From contig CASDUJ010000032.1 of assembly GCA_949283935.1 (NCBI GenBank), positions 37,336-101,335 of the forward strand: a stretch of DNA of 64,000 bases. Direction: 5' to 3'. The first letter of the stretch is position 1. Each line of letters begins with the position of its first letter. Positions 33,482 to 42,565 of this stretch are shown piece after piece. A model generated the notes under the pieces. It ran no database searches. It was not told where the DNA came from and worked only from the letters and a program-made list of their open reading frames with translations. The position numbers and the translations under genes are program-made. Source of the stretch: an uncultured bacterium. Its GTDB lineage: Bacteria > Cyanobacteriota > Vampirovibrionia > Gastranaerophilales > JAILCC01.

Positions 33482-34576
33482 CTAAGATTGAGGTTTTAAA
33501 AAATTAGGAATATCTGTTCCACCTGAAGAAATATCTTTTTTCTTAATATTATCAACAGCATCAAAGAAGCTCTTAGTATCAATTCTGTCATTAGCTTTTG
33601 TGTTAAGTTCGAACCCAGTAGCTATAACAGTAATAGAAAGATCTCCTTGAATTTTTTCATCAATAACAGCACCAAAGATAACATTAGCATCATCTAATAT
33701 GGCATCATTAATAACTTCTGCAGCTTCATAAACTTCATGCAAAGTTAAATCAGCACCCCCAGTAACATTAATTATAACACCAGCTGCACCATTAATAGAA
33801 GTTTCTAAGATAGGAGAATTAATAGCCTTTTTAGCAGCCTCAAGTGCTCTTCCTTCGCCATTAGCCATGCCAATACCCATAATAGCAGAGCCCGAAGATT
33901 TCATAATTGCTCTAACATCAGCAAAATCGATATTAATCAAACCTGGTACAGTAATTATATCAGATATACCTTGAACCCCTCTAGCTAAAATTTCATCAAC
34001 CACATAGAAAGAATCTTTCAATGAAGCTTTTTTGTCCACAACAGAAATCAAACGATTGTTAGGTATAACTATTAAGGAATCGACATGTTCCCTTAATCTT
34101 TCCAAACCTTCAACAGCTTGTTTCATTTTAAGATTACCTTCAAAGCTAAAAGGTTTTGTGACAACACCTACTGTCAAAGCGCCAACTTCTTTGGCAATTT
34201 GAGAAATTATAGGAGCAGCTCCAGTACCTGTTCCGCCCCCCATGCCTGCAGTAACAAAAACCATATCAGCCCCATCTATACAAGCCATAATTTGGTCTCT
34301 ACTTTCATCTGCAGCTTTTTCACCTACCAAAGGATTGCCACCTGCACCAAGCCCACCTGTCAATTTTTCTCCTAATTGTAATCTATTTGGAGCAGCAGAA
34401 CGTGCTAAAACTTGCGCATCCGTATTCATTGCATAAAAATCAACTCCGGATAATCCTTGAGTAATCATTCTATTGATGGCATTTCCGCCACCGCCGCCGA
34501 CACCAATTACTTTAATTACGGCTCTATTAGCCGTATATGCATCTTCGAAATTTGATGGTCCAAAGCTATTGCTCAC
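33482..34576 (-). CDS. ftsZ: cell division protein FtsZ
   Basis: Tubulin-like GTPase forming the division ring. The 364-residue protein has [21 protein letters not shown]-binding [13 protein letters not shown] (near residue 112), the T7 loop [11 protein letters not shown], and a C-terminal tail ending [11 protein letters not shown] that provides the conserved membrane-tether-binding peptide. It is preceded by sbp and DUF881 on the same strand, so they probably form one transcript with dxr. No ftsA follows or precedes. The ribosome site AAAAGGGG lies well placed before the ATG. Confidence 0.97.
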   Translation of the reverse strand: MSNSFGPSNFEDAYTANRAVIKVIGVGGGGGNAINRMITQGLSGVDFYAMNTDAQVLARSAAPNRLQLGEKLTGGLGAGGNPLVGEKAADESRDQIMACIDGADMVFVTAGMGGGTGTGAAPIISQIAKEVGALTVGVVTKPFSFEGNLKMKQAVEGLERLREHVDSLIVIPNNRLISVVDKKASLKDSFYVVDEILARGVQGISDIITVPGLINIDFADVRAIMKSSGSAIMGIGMANGEGRALEAAKKAINSPILETSINGAAGVIINVTGGADLTLHEVYEAAEVINDAILDDANVIFGAVIDEKIQGDLSITVIATGFELNTKANDRIDTKSFFDAVDNIKKKDISSGGTDIPNFLKPQS

Positions 34577-34592
34577 TTTTATAACCCCTTTT

Positions 34593-34946
34593 TTACACTA
34601 AACTATTCTTTTTAATTGTCAACACGATTGATTTTGTTAATTTACTTAGGTTATAGAACATCTTGAAAGTCAAAACCAAGGCTATTACTGAAAATAAATC
34701 CAGACCCATTATGGTTCCAAGATAAACTAACACCACTGATAATATACTATTCAAAATAAACTCATTAGTAAAGAGAAGATAGTCAAATTGTTTCAATAAC
34801 TTAGCATTTGTTCCTGAAAATAAAACATCAAAACCAACCAAAATTATTATCAATAAAAGCTTTTCACTAATCAAAGAAATATTTAAAGGACTTAAAAAAC
34901 CAATAATTATTCCAGACAACAAACCTAAAGCTAAATATTTAAACAT
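34593..34946 (-). CDS. sbp: small basic protein Sbp (DUF1290)
   Basis: A 117-residue membrane protein with three hydrophobic segments. Hallmarks of DUF1290: an N-terminal [15 protein letters not shown], the middle [19 protein letters not shown] stretch, and [28 protein letters not shown]. In Firmicutes this small membrane protein sits next to DUF881 genes and ftsAZ in the division cluster; its role is not established. Here the same order holds, minus ftsA. Confidence 0.85.
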   Translation of the reverse strand: MFKYLALGLLSGIIIGFLSPLNISLISEKLLLIIILVGFDVLFSGTNAKLLKQFDYLLFTNEFILNSILSVVLVYLGTIMGLDLFSVIALVLTFKMFYNLSKLTKSIVLTIKKNSLV

Positions 34947-34949
34947 GGT

Positions 34950-35687
34950 CTACTCCCTAAATGTAGCGTATTTACCAGGAGGAATTTGAATATTGTCATT
35001 TTTTTTAATTTCAACTTCAATTCCTCTTAATTCTAATGATAGCATAATTGCGTCATTTTTGACTGTATTCTCATCAAATTTTTCTCCAACAGCTTTGATA
35101 AGAAAAGGAGAATTAATTCTTTTTTTGTTTATTAAAATAGTAGGTCCAACGCAAGAAATATGAGAATTTTGAACAATTCTTTCGTCATTAATACTAACTG
35201 CCGTTGCATTTTCTTTCCATAAAAAATTTACAATTTTTAACAAATCTGTATTATGAATTATGCTAGATTCATCTAGAAAAGGTGAATTGTTTGAATTATT
35301 TTCATTTAAAGTTATAATAATTCCTTTTCCTGAAATTTCAGAATCAGCAAGATATTTAGTTATACGATTTAATTTTTTTTGATCTTTTTTTCTAGAAAGT
35401 GATTTTACTTCATTTTTTAGCAGTAAAATTTCAGCTTCTAAAATATCGTTTTTGTTTTCCAATCTAGTAATTTCAGTATTCAAAGTACTCTCTCTTGCCA
35501 AAAGTATTTTGTTTATATTTTTTTTATCTTCAAATATCATATAACAAATTGCCAAAATTATTAAAAATGAAGCTAAAATCAATAAAAAAAGAAAAAGTTT
35601 TACTGATTTTGAAAATCTTTTCAAAAATGAAAAAGTTTCAAAAGTCAAAAGAGGGCTATTATTTTCTAAAATTTTTTTGTAATTCAT
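34950..35687 (-). CDS. DUF881 (YlxW/YlxX-type) membrane-anchored protein
   Basis: A 245-residue protein with one N-terminal transmembrane helix (LFLFLLILASFLIILAICYMIF), a coiled-coil (about 65-105), and the DUF881 domain (ISGKGIIITLNE, IIHNTDLLKIVNFLWKENATAVSINDERIV, CVGPTILINKKRI, SPFLIKAVG). Its start codon overlaps the dxr stop (TAATG), so it is translationally coupled. Three bases separate it from sbp. The family accompanies division clusters and a role in division or septation is inferred only from context. Confidence 0.85.
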   Translation of the reverse strand: MNYKKILENNSPLLTFETFSFLKRFSKSVKLFLFLLILASFLIILAICYMIFEDKKNINKILLARESTLNTEITRLENKNDILEAEILLLKNEVKSLSRKKDQKKLNRITKYLADSEISGKGIIITLNENNSNNSPFLDESSIIHNTDLLKIVNFLWKENATAVSINDERIVQNSHISCVGPTILINKKRINSPFLIKAVGEKFDENTVKNDAIMLSLELRGIEVEIKKNDNIQIPPGKYATFRE

Positions 35688-36835
35688 TAGTTTAATCTCA
35701 GTTCTTTAATAAATTCTTTGGCAAGAAAACGAGCTTTTTTATCTGCATACAATATTTCCTCCAAAGAAGGTGAAGCAACGATAGAAATTTTAGACAAGAC
35801 TTTGTTGGTAACACATGAAATATCAGACAATTTAATTTCGTCATTTAAAAAAGCATAAACAGCTTCTTCATTCGCAGCATTTAAAATTGCGGGAGCAGTT
35901 CCTCCTATTTTTCCGGCTTCAAAAGCAAGTAACAAAGAAGGAAATTTTTCATAATCTGGCTCAAAAAATTCTAATTTTCCAATTTGTGCAATATTAAAAG
36001 AATTTGATTTAATCCCTTCAATTCTTTTAGGATAAGTTAAAGCATATTGAATAGGCAAATGCATACTAGGCAATCCCATTTGAGCCAATACACTTCCATC
36101 GTCAAATTCTATTGCACTATGGACAATACTTTGCGGATGGATAACCACTTTAATATTTTCATAATCTTTTTGGAAAAGATGGTGAGCTTCAATAACTTCA
36201 AGTCCTTTATTCATTAACGTAGCAGAATCTACTGTAATTTTACTACCCATATTCCATTTTGGGTGAGCCAAAGCTTGAGCTTTTGTAGCATTTTTAATTT
36301 CTTCTTTCGTTTTATGCAAAAATGGACCACCTGAAGCAGTTATAATAAGATTTTTCACAAATTTTCCATCAGAAGAACACTGAAATATAGCACTATGTTC
36401 ACTATCTACTGGTATAATTTGTGCTCCATATTCTTTTAACATAGGCATAACAATATCACCTGCAGAAACTAAAGTTTCTTTATTAGCAAGAGCAATAGTT
36501 TTACCTCTTTTAATAGCTTCGATAGTAGGAAATAAACCTGATATTCCTGTAACACAAATCAGGATAAGATCATAATCAATTTCTTTAGCTATATCAACAA
36601 TACCATTTGTAAAAATTTTAAGGTTAGGAAATAATTTTCTCAAAATCTCAGTGTTTTTATCAGATTTAACACTGACATATTCAGGTTTAAATTCCTTGAT
36701 TTGTTCAACTAAAATTTCGCAATTATTCCCTGCGGCAAGTGCAGTCACAGTAAAGTCATTAGCAAGTTTTCTTATAACTTCCAATGCTTGTGTGCCTATA
36801 GAACCAGTTGAACCAAGTATTGCTATTTTTTTCAT
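35687..36835 (-). CDS. dxr: 1-deoxy-D-xylulose 5-phosphate reductoisomerase
   Basis: Second step of the MEP isoprenoid pathway (DXP to MEP, NADPH-dependent). The 382-residue protein has ILGSTGSIGTQALEVI for NADPH binding, ANKETLVSAG, PVDSEHSAIFQC, ASGGPF, HPKWNMGSKITVDSATLMNKGLEVIEAHHLF and FEAGK near the C-terminus. Its stop overlaps the DUF881 start (TAATG). Upstream, a TATAAT box within the 67-base divergent gap with the MBL hydrolase gene likely drives this strand. Coupling of dxr to ftsZ genes is uncommon. Confidence 0.97.
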   Translation of the reverse strand: MKKIAILGSTGSIGTQALEVIRKLANDFTVTALAAGNNCEILVEQIKEFKPEYVSVKSDKNTEILRKLFPNLKIFTNGIVDIAKEIDYDLILICVTGISGLFPTIEAIKRGKTIALANKETLVSAGDIVMPMLKEYGAQIIPVDSEHSAIFQCSSDGKFVKNLIITASGGPFLHKTKEEIKNATKAQALAHPKWNMGSKITVDSATLMNKGLEVIEAHHLFQKDYENIKVVIHPQSIVHSAIEFDDGSVLAQMGLPSMHLPIQYALTYPKRIEGIKSNSFNIAQIGKLEFFEPDYEKFPSLLLAFEAGKIGGTAPAILNAANEEAVYAFLNDEIKLSDISCVTNKVLSKISIVASPSLEEILYADKKARFLAKEFIKELRLN

Positions 36836-36902
36836 GTTGCCGATTAACTTTGTGTACTTTATTATAGTAAAATAACAACAAAAGAATTAAAAGGATTTTT
36901 TT

Positions 36903-37520
36903 ATGAAACTTAAAACACTTAATATGGGAGCCTTTAAAGTTAATAATTATATACTTTTTGATGAAGAAACAAAAGAAACAATTTTAATTGATGCAGGGGG
37001 AGATTTTGAAAAAACACAACAAGCAATCGACGAACTTGGAGGACATTTAAAATACTTATTAAATACTCATGCACATATGGATCATATAGCAGGAGACGAA
37101 GAAATCCAAAGAAAATATAATGTACCAATATTTATGCACAAAGAAGACGAAGTATTAATAAAAGCATTTAAAGAATCTTTAAGTATGTTTGGCATGCCAA
37201 ATTATGATCCACCTGAAAACATTACTTTTATAGAAGACGGCCACATCTTTAAATTGGGAAATAAAGAAATAAAAACAATTCACACACCAGGACATACAAA
37301 AGGCGGTGTATCTTACTTAATTGATGATATGTTATTTTCAGGAGACACTCTTTTCTATGAAAGTATAGGCAGAACAGATTTGTACGGAGGAAACTACAAT
37401 CAACTTTTAGATTCAATTAAAAGCAAATTATTTGTTTTGCCAAATAATACCAAAATATATCCTGGCCACGGAATAAGTAGCACCATTGAAAATGAAAAAG
37501 AAAATAATCCGTATGTTTAA
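36903..37520 (+). CDS. MBL-fold metallo-hydrolase (glyoxalase II-like)
   Basis: A 205-residue metallo-beta-lactamase-fold enzyme. Metal ligands are in NTHAHMDHIAGD, HTPGHTKGG, LFSGDTLF and the late GHG. The size and motifs match the single-domain hydroxyacylglutathione-hydrolase-like group, whose real substrates vary. A TATAGT at 36863-36868 may be its -10, overlapping the dxr promoter in the other direction. AAAGGA-type ribosome site precedes ATG. No partner gene such as glyoxalase I is nearby. Confidence 0.85.
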   Translation: MKLKTLNMGAFKVNNYILFDEETKETILIDAGGDFEKTQQAIDELGGHLKYLLNTHAHMDHIAGDEEIQRKYNVPIFMHKEDEVLIKAFKESLSMFGMPNYDPPENITFIEDGHIFKLGNKEIKTIHTPGHTKGGVSYLIDDMLFSGDTLFYESIGRTDLYGGNYNQLLDSIKSKLFVLPNNTKIYPGHGISSTIENEKENNPYV

Positions 37521-37580
37521 CAAAATTATTTTTGTTTAATTTTATTATATATGTTACGTAATAATACAAAGGAAATAATT

Positions 37581-37889
37581 ATGCGAATTAATTCAATTAA
37601 TAACAATACAAATTTCAATGCAAGATGGAGCAAAGAACTTTTAAAGGAAATCAAACCGTTAAGAAAAAATTTTAACTCAACCTTAAAAGAAATAAAAAAG
37701 GTATACCCAAACAAAGAAATTAGCAGAGATCATGGATGGTATGTATTAGATAAAAAGGGGCAAAATATTGCACTTGTTCCCAACCATTTTGATCATGTAA
37801 GAAACAAATTTTTTGAACCGGATGCTTTTGACATAAAAAATATTTTACACGAACTAAAACAACTGAAAGAAAGAAGAGGGATAAATTAA
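37581..37889 (+). CDS. small basic hypothetical protein
   Basis: A 102-residue, Lys-rich, cytosolic protein starting MRINSINNNTNFNARWSKEL. The ATG at 37581 is preceded by AAAGGA and is preferred to the ATG at 37551. A mid-region SRDHGWYVLDKKGQNIALV and DHVRNKFFEPDAFDIKNIL suggests a small alpha/beta fold. No family recognised; the Asn-rich start (NNNTNFNARW) is a style seen in several genes of this kind of genome (impression only). Its 3' end forms part of a hairpin. Confidence 0.6.
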   Translation: MRINSINNNTNFNARWSKELLKEIKPLRKNFNSTLKEIKKVYPNKEISRDHGWYVLDKKGQNIALVPNHFDHVRNKFFEPDAFDIKNILHELKQLKERRGIN

Positions 37890-37902
37890 TTATCCCTCTT
37901 CT
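37872..37902. terminator. hairpin between convergent small gene and tpiA
   Basis: A perfect 12-base stem AGAAGAGGGATA/TATCCCTCTTCT with a 7-base loop that contains the TAA stop of the small gene. T-runs are weak, but position and symmetry suggest shared termination. Confidence 0.65.
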
Positions 37903-37918
37903 CTTAAATTTGCTAAAA

Positions 37919-38701
37919 TTAAGCTTTAACTTTCATACATCCATCAATTATACCCGCAAAACTTTCTACAGTAAGACTAGCACCACCTACTAAAGCTCCA
38001 TCAATATCAGATTGGGACATTTGTTCTTCAATTGTTGAAGGTTTAACGCTTCCTCCATATAAAATTCTAATAGCATTAGCTGCATTATCTCCTGCAATAG
38101 TTTTCACAGTTTCTCTAATCATTTTGATTACACGATTAGCCTCAACAGAATCACAAGTTTTACCTGTTCCAATAGCCCAAATAGGTTCATAAGCTATGAC
38201 ACTTTTAGATATATCTTCTTCAGATATATCTTTTAAAGCTGCTTCTATTTGAGATTTAATATGGGAATCAGTCTGCCCAGCTTCTCTTTGTTCCAAAGTT
38301 TCTCCACAACAAATAATTGGGGTAACACCAGAAGCCAATATAGCTTTTGCTTTTTTATTAATCATTTCATCACTTTCGCAAAAATATTGACGTCTTTCAC
38401 TGTGCCCAATAATAATATAAGAACAACCTACTTCTTTAAGCATATCTACAGCTACTTCTCCTGTAAAAGCTCCTGATGATTCCCAATAACAATTTTGAGC
38501 AGACAATTTAATACAATTAGAACCTTTTATAATTTCATTAACACTATAAAGAGATGTAAAAACAGGCGCAATAACAACTTCTGGTAAAATTGCCCTATTT
38601 ATGTTACAAATAACTTTTTTCAAACCTTCAGTAAATTCAACAGCTTCTTTAACAGTTTTGTTTAATTTCCAATTTCCTGCAATAATAGGTTTTCTAGGCA
38701 T
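37919..38701 (-). CDS. tpiA: triosephosphate isomerase
   Basis: Interconverts dihydroxyacetone phosphate and glyceraldehyde 3-phosphate in glycolysis. The 260-residue protein has NWKLNKT (substrate lysine), IIGHSERRQ (catalytic histidine), AYEPIWAIGTGKT (catalytic glutamate) and ILYGGSVKP. The start at 38701 follows AAGGAG; the ORF's upstream extension lacks a ribosome site. The neighbouring genes are unrelated; no other glycolytic gene lies nearby. Confidence 0.97.
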   Translation of the reverse strand: MPRKPIIAGNWKLNKTVKEAVEFTEGLKKVICNINRAILPEVVIAPVFTSLYSVNEIIKGSNCIKLSAQNCYWESSGAFTGEVAVDMLKEVGCSYIIIGHSERRQYFCESDEMINKKAKAILASGVTPIICCGETLEQREAGQTDSHIKSQIEAALKDISEEDISKSVIAYEPIWAIGTGKTCDSVEANRVIKMIRETVKTIAGDNAANAIRILYGGSVKPSTIEEQMSQSDIDGALVGGASLTVESFAGIIDGCMKVKA

Positions 38702-38830
38702 AATTTTCTCCTTGCTAATTTTACTTACGGAAAAATTGTAACGCAAACAAAGACATAATAAAACTTTCTTTTAATAATTTTCGTTGTAAAATAGATATGT
38801 CTTTGAGAATAAAATCGAAAGGAAGAATTT

Positions 38831-39634
38831 ATGGATCTAATGAAAGGTAAAAAAGGTATAATTTTTGGGGTAAGTAACACACACGGAATTGCTTATGGAA
38901 TTGCCAAACAATTATTTGAAGCTGGAGCAGACATTGCTTTCACTTATGCAAATGAAGCAATGGAAAAAAGAGTAAGACCAATAGCTGAAGAAATGAATTC
39001 GAAATTTATTATGGAATGTGACGTTACCAACGAAGAAGCTTTGGCGAATGTTTTTGCAAAATATAATGAAATATATGGAAATGTTGATTTTATGGTGCAT
39101 GCAGTAGCATTTGCGAACAGAGAAGATTTATCCGGAGAATTTATTAACACTTCAAAAGATGGCTGGAATACTGCAATGGGAGTTAGCGCATATTCTCTAG
39201 TGGCAATGTCAAGAGCTGCAAGACCTTATATGAAAGAGGGCGGTTCAATTTTAGCATTAACTTATTTGGGTTCTGAAAAAGTTGTAAGCAACTACAATAT
39301 AATGGGTGTGGCAAAATCTGCCCTTGAATCAAGCGCCAGATATCTTGCAACAAATCTTGGGCCAGAAAATATTAGAGTAAATTGTATATCAGCTGGCGCA
39401 ATAAAAACTCTTGCAGCTAAAGGAGTATCAGGTTTTGACAAAATGCTTAAAGCTGCAATTTTGAAGGCTCCGCTAAAAAGAAATGTAACGACAGAAGATG
39501 TAGGAAAAACAGCTTTGTATTTACTATCTGATTTAGGAACTGGAGTAACTGGAGAGGTAATCCACGTTGATTGCGGATGTCACAGTGTTTATGCTTCAAA
39601 TGAAGAAATGGACATGCTCACAAGAGAAATATAA
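38831..39634 (+). CDS. fabI: enoyl-[acyl-carrier-protein] reductase (NADH)
   Basis: Last reductive step of the fatty-acid elongation cycle. The 267-residue short-chain reductase-like protein has GVSNTHGIAYGIAK for cofactor binding, the catalytic region LTYLGSEKV, and YNIMGVAKSALE (Tyr, Lys). The FabI type is recognised from the Tyr-x6-Lys arrangement and the long substrate loop. It stands alone, some 90 bases ahead of the convergent fabF end, with a strong terminator between. AAAGGAAG precedes ATG. Confidence 0.95.
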   Translation: MDLMKGKKGIIFGVSNTHGIAYGIAKQLFEAGADIAFTYANEAMEKRVRPIAEEMNSKFIMECDVTNEEALANVFAKYNEIYGNVDFMVHAVAFANREDLSGEFINTSKDGWNTAMGVSAYSLVAMSRAARPYMKEGGSILALTYLGSEKVVSNYNIMGVAKSALESSARYLATNLGPENIRVNCISAGAIKTLAAKGVSGFDKMLKAAILKAPLKRNVTTEDVGKTALYLLSDLGTGVTGEVIHVDCGCHSVYASNEEMDMLTREI

Positions 39635-39680
39635 AATAATAAAGTAAAAGATAATTTAAGTTATATTGAAATATCAATAA

Positions 39681-39709
39681 AAAAATACCGGATAAACCGG
39701 TATTTTTTT
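39681..39709. terminator. bidirectional terminator between fabI and fabF
   Basis: A perfect 11-base stem AAAAATACCGG/CCGGTATTTTT with an ATAAA loop between the convergent ends; T-runs on both strands. Confidence 0.9.
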
Positions 39710-39722
39710 ATTAAAGAAAAAG

Positions 39723-40973
39723 TTATTTCTCATATTTTTTAAAAATAAGAACAGCATTACATCCTCCAAATCCAAAAGAATTTGAAAGTGCAACATTAAC
39801 ATTATGTTTTCGTGCTGTGTTAGGAACATAATCCAAATCAGCAACTTCAGGATCTTGATTTTCTAAATTTATCGTAGGTGGAACAATACCTTCAGTAATA
39901 GTTTTAATAGAAATAATTGCCTCAGCAGCTCCTGCAGCTCCAAGCATATGACCTGTTTCTGATTTAGTAGAACTTACCAAAAGTTTCTTATTTTTATTTT
40001 TATCTCCAAAAACTCTTGCTACCATATTAGATTCAGCAATATCTCCAAGGTGAGTGCTTGTGCCATGTGTATTAATATAATCAACATCTTCTGGATTTAA
40101 TTCAGCATCTTTCAAAGCAAATTCCACAGCATATTCTGCACCTTTGCCTTCAGGATCAGGAGCTACCATATCATAAGCATCAGAACTTTGTCCATATCCA
40201 ACAATTTCTGCATATATCTTTGCCCCACGATTTAAAGCATGTTCTAAATCTTCAAGCACTAAAACTGCAGCACCTTCAGCCATAACAAAACCATCTCTGT
40301 CTTTGTCATAAGGTCTAGAAGCCTTTTGCGGAATATCATTATTTCTTGATAAAGTCCTAGCACTTGTAAAAGCCCCTATACCAAAATCACAGATTGCATG
40401 TTCACATCCACCTGCCAAAACTACATCAGCATCTCCATATTGAATTGCTCTGAATGCATCTCCTACAGAATGAGCACCAGTAGCGCAAGCGGTTGCAATA
40501 CATTTTGACAAACCTTTTGCTCCAATTCTAATAGAAATTTTTCCAGAAGGCATATTTACAATCATCATAGGTACGGTAAAAGGAGAACATTTATGGTAAC
40601 CTCTTTCAAGCATAACTTCATGGTTTTTAGAAATAGTATCAAGTCCTCCAGCAGCTGAACTAACAATAACCCCTATTTTGTAAGGATTTTCTTTTGCCAT
40701 ATCTATTCCAGAATCTTTAAATGCTTCATCTGCTGCAACAATAGAATATAAAATAAAGCCATCCATTCTTTTAGCTTCTTTTGGATCAACAAATTCATCT
40801 GTGTTAAATTCCGGAACTTCTCCACCAATTTTTACAAGATGTTTGTCTTTATCTAAAGAAATTAATTTTATCCCACTTTTACCTTCAGAAACATTTTTCC
40901 AAAAATTTTCAACACCAAGTCCGTAAGGCGACACACAACCCATGCCGGTTACAACAACTCTTCTCTTTTTCAT
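39723..40973 (-). CDS. fabF: beta-ketoacyl-ACP synthase II
   Basis: Condenses malonyl-ACP with a growing acyl-ACP. The 416-residue thiolase-fold protein has the active-site ATACATGAHSVGDA cysteine region, the histidine in NTHGTSTHLGD, a second histidine in SETGHMLGAAGAAE and the C-terminal NSFGFGG motif. The ATG at 40973 is chosen because GGAGG lies 8 bases upstream; the earlier TTG lies within that ribosome site. It is the last gene of the minus-strand operon that starts with the ferredoxin gene (44575) and it follows fabH closely. Confidence 0.96.
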   Translation of the reverse strand: MKKRRVVVTGMGCVSPYGLGVENFWKNVSEGKSGIKLISLDKDKHLVKIGGEVPEFNTDEFVDPKEAKRMDGFILYSIVAADEAFKDSGIDMAKENPYKIGVIVSSAAGGLDTISKNHEVMLERGYHKCSPFTVPMMIVNMPSGKISIRIGAKGLSKCIATACATGAHSVGDAFRAIQYGDADVVLAGGCEHAICDFGIGAFTSARTLSRNNDIPQKASRPYDKDRDGFVMAEGAAVLVLEDLEHALNRGAKIYAEIVGYGQSSDAYDMVAPDPEGKGAEYAVEFALKDAELNPEDVDYINTHGTSTHLGDIAESNMVARVFGDKNKNKKLLVSSTKSETGHMLGAAGAAEAIISIKTITEGIVPPTINLENQDPEVADLDYVPNTARKHNVNVALSNSFGFGGCNAVLIFKKYEK

Positions 40974-41004
40974 TTTATAATCCTCCAATGCTAATACTAA
41001 CAGC

Positions 41005-42000
41005 TTATTTAAGATATTCTCTTAAAGTAATAATCGCAGTACCTATTGTCATGCCAGCACCAAAAGCGCAAATTAAAACATCACAAGGTAATTTGATTTT
41101 ACCACCCTCAATACCTTCAGTAATTGCAGAAGGAATTGATGCTGCTGAAATATTACCATACTTTTGAATATTTGTAATGACTTTTTCTTCAGGAAATTTC
41201 AAACGTTCGCTCAAAGCCTCTATCATACGCAAATTTGCCTGATGAGGAATAAAATAATCTATATCTGCTGAAGTTTTTCCAGATTGAGTAAGTATTTTTT
41301 TTACTTCTAAAGGAATTTTTTGCATAACGTATTTATATACTTCTCGTCCCTGCATCATTATATGAGAAGAATGTTGTTCATTTTTTTCAGCCAAAGGACA
41401 ATTTTCATTTGGAATATCTAAAATAATAAGATCCTTACTATCCCCATCAGCTACCAAATTAATAAATTCAACATCATTTCCACTATTAGATTTTTCCAAA
41501 AGTGCAGCCCCAGCTCCATCTCCAAAAAGAACGCAAGTAGATCTATCAGTCCAGTCAACAAATTTAGAAGTAGCATCTGTAGAAACTAATAAAATTTTTT
41601 CATACATACCTGAAGAAATATAAGCTTTTGCAATACTTAAACCATATATAAAACCTGAACAAGCTGCCTTTATATCAAAGGCAGCAGCATTTTTACAACC
41701 CAAAGCCGCTTGTATTTCACAAGCAGCAGAAGGATAAGATTTATGAGGAGAAGATGCTGCAACAATTATTAATTCTATGTCCAATGGATTTGTTGCTGAT
41801 TTTTCTAAAACTTTCTTAGCCGCTTTAAAACCTAAAATACTAGCATTTTCTTCTCCTGAAACTACTCTTCTTTCCCTAATACCTGTTCTTTGATTAATCC
41901 ATTCATCATTTGTGTCTACAATATTAGCCAAGTCATTGTTCGTTACAACCGTTTCCGGTACACAAAAGTCAATAGCCGAAATTTTTACTGCATTACTCAT
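41005..42000 (-). CDS. fabH: beta-ketoacyl-ACP synthase III
   Basis: Starts fatty-acid synthesis by condensing an acyl-CoA with malonyl-ACP; its substrate sets the chain type. The 331-residue protein has the active-site cysteine in KAACSGFIYGLS, the histidine in FIPHQANLRMIEAL and the NTSAAS-type asparagine (here YGNISAASIPSA). It lies directly after the 2-oxoacid oxidoreductase genes, which could supply acyl-CoA starters such as isobutyryl-CoA (inference). AGGAGGG precedes ATG. Confidence 0.95.
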   Translation of the reverse strand: MSNAVKISAIDFCVPETVVTNNDLANIVDTNDEWINQRTGIRERRVVSGEENASILGFKAAKKVLEKSATNPLDIELIIVAASSPHKSYPSAACEIQAALGCKNAAAFDIKAACSGFIYGLSIAKAYISSGMYEKILLVSTDATSKFVDWTDRSTCVLFGDGAGAALLEKSNSGNDVEFINLVADGDSKDLIILDIPNENCPLAEKNEQHSSHIMMQGREVYKYVMQKIPLEVKKILTQSGKTSADIDYFIPHQANLRMIEALSERLKFPEEKVITNIQKYGNISAASIPSAITEGIEGGKIKLPCDVLICAFGAGMTIGTAIITLREYLK

Positions 42001-42023
42001 GAAACCCTCCTAATTGCAACAAA

Positions 42024-42563
42024 CTAACTTTGATAAGCACAATTACTACCTATTTTTAATGCTTCAAAATTTAGATTTAATAATTTTTGTGATTTAGATG
42101 CAAAAACTTTCTTAACAGCATTTTGAAGAGTATCTAAAGATAATTTTTCTATTTGTGCTAATAAACCTAAAGATACCATGTTTGTCGTTTTTATATCTCC
42201 TAATTCTTTTGCTTTTTCAGAAATCATGGCAAAAACATAATTTATATCAGATCTTGGTTTACACATTTTTACCAGTGAAGAATTAGCAATTATTGTTCCG
42301 CCTTTTTTTAATTTTGTAATAAATTTTTCAAAAGAAAGTTGGTTTAAGGCAATTACAATATCTGCCTCAGATTTATTTGCGCAAACCTCGCTTTCGTCAT
42401 CAACCACAACTTCACAATTAACCTCACCACCACGCATTTCTGCACCATAACAAGGGCAACAAATAACATTTTTATTTTCAAGCATAAAAGCATTCGCCAA
42501 AATTGTACCTGTTAACAAAATTCCTTGTCCGCCAAATCCTGCAATAATAATATTTTTTTCCAT
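42024..42563 (-). CDS. 2-oxoacid:ferredoxin oxidoreductase, gamma subunit
   Basis: A 179-residue subunit of a pyruvate/2-oxoacid:ferredoxin oxidoreductase complex. It has IIIAGFGGQGILLTGTILANA at the N-terminus, typical of the gamma subunit, then CPCYGAEMRGGEVNCEVVV. It starts 2 bases after the beta-subunit stop and is the fourth subunit of the complex D-A-B-C encoded from 44575 to 42024. This chain helps bind coenzyme A. Confidence 0.92.
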   Translation of the reverse strand: MEKNIIIAGFGGQGILLTGTILANAFMLENKNVICCPCYGAEMRGGEVNCEVVVDDESEVCANKSEADIVIALNQLSFEKFITKLKKGGTIIANSSLVKMCKPRSDINYVFAMISEKAKELGDIKTTNMVSLGLLAQIEKLSLDTLQNAVKKVFASKSQKLLNLNFEALKIGSNCAYQS

Positions 42564-42565
42564 TT

